A stretch of DNA of 64,000 nucleotides from Embiotoca jacksoni. Lineage: Eukaryota; Chordata; Actinopteri; Embiotocidae. A program made the position numbers and the translations under genes. The notes under the pieces were generated by a model. That model saw only the letters and a list, made by a program, of their open reading frames with translations, was not told the DNA's origin and did no database searches. The stretch spans positions 1,584,501-1,648,500 of the forward strand of contig JAKOON010000039.1 of assembly GCA_022577435.1 (NCBI GenBank). Reading direction: 5' to 3'. Positions 56,804 through 64,000 of this stretch are shown piece after piece (position 1 is the first letter of the stretch; each line of letters begins with the position of its first letter).

Positions 56804-57776
56804 GCTGTCTGGAAGTAGCGTGCCAGAGATGTGCATGGTATTTTTTTTTAAGAAAGGTCAAAACTTTGAACTTTGAAGCCTTCGGCGACGTCTATAATAG
56901 ACACGCTGGAGCGGAAAGGTGATTAAAAGCATGAACAAGGAAACAGGTTGCTAATTCCTGTTATTCTCCAAGCGGTTAAGGTTCAATGACCCGCAGCGAT
57001 GCGCCACCGTCTTTGAAATCCTTGTCTTTTGGTGGTTACTGAAACAACTAAAGTGTGAAAAGTGTCTCATCACAAAGAATAAATCATTGCTAACCACGGG
57101 GAGTGCAACGAGGTGCAAAACAAAGCCGCTAATGAGGGGAAAGCATGTCGTAGCTTGATGATTTGCACAAAAATGAAGGCCCAAGAACCAAATTTTCTCA
57201 CCTCCTCATGTCTCGGCGCGACTTTAAACGGCACACGTGCACCTTTCGTTTAGTACTGGCTGAAAAGATGATCACCCTTTATTGCGCAACGCCGCGAGGA
57301 CAGGTTGGACCGCCACAGACGCCAAATATCCTGCGAGCCTGGACCTGAGTCAAAGAAGAAAATTGGCACGCTCCTCTCGTCACACCACTGCATGTTTGTC
57401 AAAAAGGCAGGGTTTGAAACTCGGATCGAGGGAGCACTCTTTTGTCGTGACTCTTGCTAAATCACTGTGCCAACAAAAGGCAACAGCGCCGCCACGTGAC
57501 GCGATGAAAGCGCCTGCCGTTGTGCGGTTTAAGCAGTAGCCTGTGTAAATATCAACCAAGTTGCGCGTGAGTTTGCCTCGACGTCTCGATGCTTTCGTAT
57601 TGACTGACAGCTGTTAGAGTACGAACCGAAATGTAAATGTCATCCGAGTTGTTTTACAGCCGAAGGGAGCCACGCGGAGCTTCACCTCTGCCTCTGACCT
57701 ACCTTCTCCACCCTGCCACATATTATATAGGTCTGTGCGGGACTTGCTGTGGTTTTGATATCTTTCAAGATGGCAC

Positions 57777-57795
57777 TTTTTTTTTTTTTTTTTTT
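57777..57795. repeat. poly(T) run
   Basis: Nineteen consecutive T residues. Confidence 0.95.
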
Positions 57796-60384
57796 AAGGG
57801 ACGGGTGATAACAGAAATGAAAGCCATCCATGTGTCCCCGGGTGATTTGACACTCCATCGGCTGGTGCTTCACGCTCACAGCGGCTGGGTGATAACAGAC
57901 AACCGGCATTATTACTAAAAGTATCAAGACTAACCTTATTTAAGTGGCTCAAAGTCTGTGCGGGAGGCACCCCGGCTGCTACAGCAATTGTGAGGAAACA
58001 GCCTCTGAGTTACTTTCTTCTTCTTCTTTTTTTTAGGGGGATTTAACATCAAAATCGCATCATAACATCTTTTGTGTTAATCTAAGAAGATGTGGCCTTG
58101 GGAAGTGACCAGCCTGATTGCCAAAGTAGCAGTCAGGCTGACAACAAGGGCAGAGGAGGGAACTAGTTTGACCAGAGGTGCACTCTGGGGCACTCAGTTG
58201 CTCCACTAAGGAAAACAGATACTCATAATCTCCGGGAAAAAAAAAATTGTAAAAATGTCATTATCCTTTGTTTATTTTCTGCTCCAGTGTGTTAAAAGTG
58301 CAGTGAATTGGTGAAGCGTTAAGCCTAAGAAAGGCTAAGAAGGAATATTTGAGAATGTACGCCCATTTGAAACACCTGGATGAGGTGTACAAGTGACCCG
58401 ACCACACCTGCAGCTCGTTCTCATTTGTGCCTGAGCTTAACGACTCAAAGCTACGGCACGTTCCTCGCACAACACGCCCAGATCTTTGCTCAAACTGCCA
58501 GCGACGCAGTGGAATTGCGCAAAATGCGCCTCCTCAAACATGGAACTAAAAGTTGGAAGCACCTGAAATATCACGAGGAGGTTGCTAAAACGTTCCGTTT
58601 CCGGCGGAGGTCGACGGCAAAGACAACATTGTCCAATCTGAACAAAGCCTCGGCTGTCTTGTGCATCGTGCAGAGCCGTCTGCAGTCCATCTTCCGTTTG
58701 ACCCGATCACCGTTGTCTCAATCACAATGACCGAAACAACAAAAGCCATTGCACGTCAGTCGGTCATGTGGTGAACCTTTGTGTTATCTCTCTAGGGATA
58801 AAAAAAAAAAAAAAAAGAATGTAAGCACAATTGTTGCGTGGAATATAGTTAAAGCACGATACGGCCTGAAGCACTCTACAATAGATCTAACAGGTGGTGC
58901 AGTGGAAATATCAGCAAGCGAAACGTGACGCACATGTCGATTCATTGCGAACATCTGAATGATGTGTGAAAAGGTGAAAGAAGATGCTGCACAATATATA
59001 ATATACAATATAATACTGTCAGACAGAGTAGAATTGGATTTTTTTTTTCCAGCTTTTTCGAGAAAAAGTAGAACAACTTTTCATTTGAATAAGTGCAAAA
59101 GAGTGCAAATAACTCCCATTTACAGCAGTATATATTTTTTAAAATTGTAATGTGGATATTTTGACCTCCAACTGCATGCTGCATTTATTGACTTCAATCC
59201 CACACAGCAGCTCTTGCCTGTGGACTCTCACTTACTTGTCCAGTTATTGAGAGCTGGAGGTGAGGAGCGTAAAGCACTCGATGGGCTTGTAAAGTTTGTG
59301 GTTGGAAGGCTTGTGTTTGATGGGTCTCCTTTTTTAGAAGGAGACAAAAAAAAAAATTGCCCAGTCTGGGCCCCGGCGAGGTCTTTTCTTCTCCTGATGC
59401 AAAGCATGTTAGACATCTAATACTGCAGCACACAAAATGTGACATGTAGGACTGTGGGTGGGCCAGCTCCTTGGGCCAGGACCCCAAAAAAAAAAAACAC
59501 AAATGCAAGAGGATCTGCCATTCCAAGATTCTCCTTGCAGATAAGTAAAAAGTTGCCCTGTCATTCGGATGTCATCACGCAGCTTCTTCTTTTTTTTTTT
59601 TTTTTTTACTCCTGGCTTCTTGGGGTATCGCGTTCATTCCGTGAAGATTACTGGCAGTGACATCAGAAGTATTAAAAGTAGGAGCAGGGAAGATATGGCC
59701 CTAAAAGTGTTGCAGAATCTACACGCCTTCATGGTCCTAAAAAGGTCAAGAACACTTGTACTGTAGGATTTTTTTTTTTTTTTTGTGGTTTCCTAAAATG
59801 CAGCAGAAAATACGACGTCGATGGAGGGGGGGGGGGAAAGAAAGCAAACAGCTGTGGAACACATTGATGATAATTGCGCATATTGTTACAGAGCCATTAT
59901 GCAAAATATTATGTAAAAAAAATCCTGTTTAGCAAAGGAACCTTCTTCAGAAGACACTCAGCTTTCAGAAAATACAAGAGTTGCCTCAGAAAACTGACTC
60001 GGGAGCTCTTGAATTATGCATAAGAACAGTCACAACTAAGAAACTAACAAAACCAGATACGCACCAAATAACTGAAGCTGCATTGCTGTATTGTAAATTG
60101 AACACCTTCCAAATAAAACACACATATTCTGTCCAACATTTAAACAGTCAGATCAAGGCCTGCTGTTGCAGTTGGCTAATCCCACTCTTCCCAGAGTCCC
60201 TGGGCGCCCTTTCGGCTCACGTACTCCCCCATCTTTTTCTCCATCAGTCCAGTGGGAAGCATGTAATTGCCTTGATACAATGTCTGCTGTCGGTATATAG
60301 AGGTAACGTCGCGTTCATTACCATCGGAGCCCTGGGAGAAAGCGGGGGGAGGGACGCCGGATCACACTGTGGATGCAGCGAGGC

Positions 60385-60407
60385 TTTTTTTTTTTTTTTT
60401 TTTTTTT
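60385..60407. repeat. poly(T) run
   Basis: Twenty-three consecutive T residues. Confidence 0.95.
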
Positions 60408-60539
60408 ACCCGCTGTCAAGTACACTACGATTCTGCTGAAAATAGGACGGATGTGTTTGAAAGAGTTGCCAGCAGACGGTTCCTTTGCGAGTGGCACCCT
60501 ACATTTTGGTTCGCTTTTATTTATTCTTTTTTTAATTTA

Positions 60540-60560
60540 TTTTTTTTTTTTTTTTTTTTT
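60540..60560. repeat. poly(T) run
   Basis: Twenty-one consecutive T residues following a T-rich segment. Confidence 0.95.
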
Positions 60561-61877
60561 AAACGATTGGGTTTTCAGTATGCAAAATGTTAAACCGGGA
60601 CGCATTCACTGCCGCCTCCAGCGCTTGGCTCGGTATCTTAAAAACCTGCGAGATACAGCGGGAAAATCTTGGGGGTCCCGTGGTAAAAAAAAAACAAAAA
60701 AACATTCAAAGATTTTTTTTTTTTTTTAAACAGCCCACATAAATGGAATTAATTCAGCTTGAACAACGGTGTTGACAGTCTCCACTATACGTGTGCATTA
60801 GAGAAAGAAACGACTGTACTAATTGCTGTCAGTGTGAACCTCTTTTGTTTTGTGCGCCCACTATTTGTGGCCTCATTCAAATCCTCACACGAAAAAAAGC
60901 ACACAAATTCCACCATCGAGCTACAACGTTAAGTGTGTAACACGAGTGAGGTGACATTTGAATTGTAAACATAGATTTGAATAAAGTTATTCATGTCGGC
61001 CTTGTGTTTCTTGCAGCCTCGGTTTCCTCTTTCGCTCCTCCGGCTGGTTCCACATTTCCACGGTAGCTGGGTAAAAGTTGCGTTTAATTCAACCTGATCT
61101 TTCGATCCCATCTGCACGTCGGCGGGGCTCACGTTTTGTTTGATTGTGAACAAATGGCGCCTCGTCCTGTGATCAAACAACAGATCAATGAAAAATGGAG
61201 TAAATAATTTAACACGTGGAGCACTTGTGCAAAACTCCATCAACACCCAGTCTGCTCCTTTTGTTTAGTCCACAAAGAACAAATACACGAGTGTTATTGC
61301 CATACTTTACTTGGTATTAGTTAACGTCCTTGTGGTAAAGCAGCCGGGCTTCTTGGAACAGCACACAGAGAGGTGCTTAATGGCTTTGTGGTTTTCAAAG
61401 GCGTGCTAGAAAGTAGTTAAAGAGCATTTTTCAACAAGGCGCCTCTGAAAGGATGCAGTGTATTTATTCTGAAAGAAAATGAGACACTAGGTCGGGGAGT
61501 TATTTGAAGAGTGACTTTGCATAACTATTTTCAATACACAGCCTTCCCTCACAATCACCTCCATTAACGGACTGTTAAATATTGACTTTTATTTGGTCTA
61601 AATGCTGGAATCTGCTTTCTGCAAGTTCTACAATAACTCACAGGAATCAATTTCAGGACTAAACTCTCCATTACAAGCACTCGTGTCTTTTCAAGGTTGT
61701 AATTTTTCACTTTAATTCACTGCTGCTTCCTCCAATCCTCCGACCCCCTCTTTTGAGAAGATCTATCTGGGTTGGGTCACCGGTGAGGTCGAGCATCAGA
61801 CTCGCGCCGCTCTGTGATGTTTCAGACGGGAGTACATTTACCCTAATCCTGTGACAAACCCACTTGGCTTTAAGCGT

Positions 61878-61898
61878 AAAAAAAAAAAAAAAAAAAAA
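61878..61898. repeat. poly(A) run
   Basis: Twenty-one consecutive A residues. Confidence 0.95.
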
Positions 61899-62744
61899 CA
61901 CAAAGTGAGGGACACATTCGCAGCCACATCTGAGAGTGATCAGCCAGTAAGCCGCAGAGAATTACAACCGGGGGGGGGTTTAGACGCAGATGAATCAGGC
62001 GTTATCCCAAGGTTACATACTGCGGTTTGATCTATCAAAACTGTATTTTTTTTTTTTTTTTGGAGTCACCACATCGGAGCACGAGCTTGAATAATGATGA
62101 TATACTTTATTAGTTTCAGCGTGGCAGGGAGACCAGAGGTCAGACTGAGCCACAACTCAGCTGGAACTGGTAGCACTTCCGAGTCTAGTCCAAGGACACA
62201 GAATCACTTGAACTCCTGCATGACGAAAGGTGTATTCAGGGTGCCACTGTGCAAAGACACTTCTCTTATTTTCTCCCACGAGACTGATTCTGTTGTGACG
62301 CATGTCTTTATAAATAGCTTGTGAATGCTGGACTAGTATTAAGTGTATTGGTCTGTTAATCTGTTTTGCATGACCCTTTTTATGCCTATTAAATAGAATT
62401 ACATTCATCCATTGGTTTTTGGTGCAGCAACCATGCTATTTAATACCCATTAGATGACGATTTTTTTGTCTCCTCCATATATTGTAAGAATCTCCAAGAG
62501 GAGGAGCTTCGTAAAACTGCTACAGAGCTTCCCAGTCTGAATGAAAAATACCGGAAATTGCATGATTTTTCCTTGTAAATAAAATCTGATAAAAGAGCTG
62601 TAGGAGAGTGATGGAACAGCTCCACAATGAAATGCAGAACGTGTTATAATTGGTTGATTATGGTTCAAATAATGTTGTATGTTTTGCGCAGGAATTGCGT
62701 AAAAATACGCGTGCGAACCAAAAAAATAAAAATAAAAATCTATC

Positions 62745-63180
62745 GAAAGCTGTAGCCCCGGGCTTTTATTCTGAAAGTCTCCTTCCAGATCTCCTGATGT
62801 GTATTGCAGGAGGCTTGACGCCGCTTTCCTTCCAATGTAGTCTCCCCTCCACGGCATGCAAATGACCGAGCAACTCCAATATATCGCAGATTTGGGTTAA
62901 CTACACAGAGCGCGCGGCGCGGCGCAGGAGCAGGGCACCGTGCTCGCTTTCGTGATTTGAAGTGGGCTGTGCAACAACAACAAAAAAAACACAAAAAAAA
63001 TGAAAGAATAGCCTCGTTTCAATCCCAACACTTGTTTGTTTTTGTGTTGTGTTTGCCTCGAACCCGCAACTTAAGTCAGAATTAATTGTGGGGAGGCTGG
63101 CTTGCGCTCATCCCGGGACCCGGAGCGGAAAACCTTCAACGCGACCACCGACTTAGTGCGTCGGGATAATTAGTGCGGTG
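62745..63180. promoter_or_regulatory. CpG-containing candidate regulatory block
   Basis: Unique sequence with GGCATGCAAATGACC (octamer ATGCAAAT), TTTGGGTTAACTACAC (HNF1-like GTTAAC), GAGCGCGCGGCGCGGCGC, GTCAGAATTAATTGTGG and GTCGGGATAATTAGTGCGG. A CAA/A-rich stretch interrupts at 62975-63003. It may be an enhancer or a distal promoter. Inferred from motifs. Confidence 0.33.
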
Positions 63181-63690
63181 ACAGCTGGGGGGGGGGAAGA
63201 CTGTGGAAGCAAGGGGATTGACGGATCCTGTGAAGTTTTTTTTTTTTTTTTTCTTCCTTTTTTTGTTCTGGTTTGTTTAAGGAGCGTGGTGGACCTGAGA
63301 GAAACTGCTTCCCCTCTTATCTCTCCGATGCGTCGGTTCCACCGCATTTTACCGATGGACCGAACACGGTGAAATTTGGACCTGGCTTCCTCTTTTATCT
63401 TCAGTTTTAGCCGGTAAGACATATGAGGCAGAGTCTGTAAGAATGTATGTGTATATGTTTAAAAAAAAAAAAAAAAAAACGCACTGTAATATGCTTTATG
63501 ATTTAATAATTACTTTTTTTTTCCCGACCAGATGGGGCTTTATGGGGACTTTATTCTGCTTCTTTTTTTTTCTTTTTTTCCCCAACAGCCTAAGTGATAA
63601 GGAATCCAAACTGTCCATTACGGACAGGTTCTAACTCGCTAAAGTATGTTACAGTACAGTTCACACCTCCACCTTTACCCCCCCCCCCCC

Positions 63691-63727
<37 letters not shown>

Positions 63728-63890
63728 TGCACTCGTACAAAATGCAATTGGCGATAAATTAACAGAAAAGACAGGGCCGATGTATTTACATGTGTTTATG
63801 AGGAGATAAGGAGCTATAAAAAAAAAATTAAAAAAAAAGTGGTCGGACTTGACAGAGAAGGACCAGTGAGTTTTCCTGGGGGGGGGGGGC
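63181..63890. other. Homopolymer-rich non-coding stretch
   Basis: Contains T run 63236-63252, a donor-like GTAAGA at 63413 after TTTTAGCC, A run 63462-63479, a C14 run followed by A32 (63678-63725), A-rich 63819-63838 and a G run near 63880-63890. No coding frame is recognisable. Confidence 0.5.
63678..63725. repeat. poly(C)-poly(A) tract
   Basis: Fourteen C residues, TT, then thirty-two A residues, the longest A run of the window. Confidence 0.95.
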
Positions 63891-64000
63891 TCCATTACCT
63901 CGAGCACACCTGGCTCTCTGCCACACGCAGCTCCTGTATCCTACGGCGCCGTATGGTAATCCTGACTGGTGTGCCTACACGCTGCCTCCTATTACCATAA
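63891..64000 (-). other. Inverted repeat and open frame at the window edge
   Basis: TATGGTAAT (63952-63960) and ATTACCATA (63991-63999) form a perfect 9-bp stem with a 30-nt spacer. On the minus strand one frame is open from the edge to CTCGAG, which is followed by GTAATG (63898-63893), a weak donor-like site. The frame reads as an Arg-rich peptide (ITIRRRRIQELRVAESQ) with no family I recognise. The feature could be a partial exon, a conserved element or chance. Confidence 0.15.

Larger units (their letters stand above)
55891..58260. other. Non-coding unique sequence, moderately CpG-rich
   Basis: No gene is supported; the longest open frame of the window (minus strand, 56209-56748, 179 codons) has no domain-like composition and crosses an A/T run. 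Contents: poly(T) 55940-55954, poly(A) 56051-56076, AATG repeats 56781-56803, poly(T) 57777-57795 and a mildly element-like block 57830-57965 (GGGTGATAACAGACAACC, GGCATTATTACTAAAAG). Confidence 0.5.
58261..62744. other. Non-coding unique sequence rich in homopolymers
   Basis: No gene. Homopolymers: A near 58801-58816, T 59590-59607, 59769-59784, 60385-60407, 60540-60560 and about 60713-60727, A 61878-61898, T near 62048-62061. Unique DNA between them includes mildly element-like sequence at 61280-61460. Frames through the T runs (Phe-rich) are artefacts. Confidence 0.55.

Noticed and set aside
56859..56879. AACTTTGAACTTTGAAG, reminiscent of a LINE tail repeat
   Set aside because: Only two and a half units, with no LINE-like sequence upstream.
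59630..59770. AAAGTAGGAGCAGGGAAG to TCAAGAACACTTGTACTG, faintly reminiscent of a fish repeat
   Set aside because: I could not recall the element well enough to support a call; repeat masking would decide.
1..64000. Known vertebrate microRNAs, snRNAs, 5S rRNA, CRISPR arrays or bacterial operons
   Set aside because: No mature sequence of a familiar microRNA family, no 5S or snRNA core and no regularly spaced direct repeats were seen. Reading by eye can miss diverged copies.

Overview
The window looks like 64 kb of non-coding DNA from a ray-finned fish, most probably a spiny-rayed (percomorph) teleost. The evidence is threefold: very abundant (CA)n/(GT)n microsatellites and A/T homopolymers, moderate AT-richness with small CpG-rich islands, and decayed interspersed repeats that I recognise from teleost genomes. 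The repeats include a hAT-like non-autonomous fragment near 13.0 kb, a LINE 3' end near 29.3-29.7 kb, a LINE-type 3' tail near 53.8 kb, and several common but unclassified teleost repeats near 1.4, 24.1, 27.7 and 31.9 kb. The species cannot be named from sequence alone.

I found no protein-coding gene, tRNA, rRNA, known microRNA, CRISPR array, intact transposon or prokaryotic feature that I can defend. Open frames over 100 codons are explained by CA/GT repeats, homopolymers or chance, and none reads as a known domain. The window is therefore either a gene desert or part of a very large intron. The weak exon-like signals (a 9-nt microexon-like segment at 6801, splice-donor-like sites at 1042, 12217, 48917, 55782 and 63413, and an open frame running off the right edge) are recorded as hypotheses only.

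Layout: 0-7 kb has short AT/CpG-mixed blocks that look like conserved regulatory elements, plus a teleost repeat (1.4-1.7 kb) and a G-rich tract (4.35-4.46 kb). 7-18 kb is ordinary unique DNA with simple repeats, a hAT-like fragment and a regulatory-looking block at 14.25 kb. 18.8-19.5 kb is a CpG-rich island. 24-33.3 kb holds most recognisable transposon fossils, interleaved with regulatory-looking blocks. 34-46 kb is mostly unique sequence with several such blocks. 46-54 kb contains the densest microsatellite cluster, including pure CA or GT arrays of about 50-110 bp. 55.2-55.9 kb is the best promoter-like CpG island. 56-64 kb is unique sequence with many poly(A)/poly(T) runs up to 32 nt, ending in a CpG-rich block and an inverted repeat.

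The most plausible function is a cis-regulatory landscape: scattered enhancer-like blocks with homeodomain-type TAAT cores and forkhead, TCF/LEF, octamer and ATCGAT motifs. No new molecular system is visible. Conservation calls are inferred from sequence texture and motif content, because no alignment was possible.
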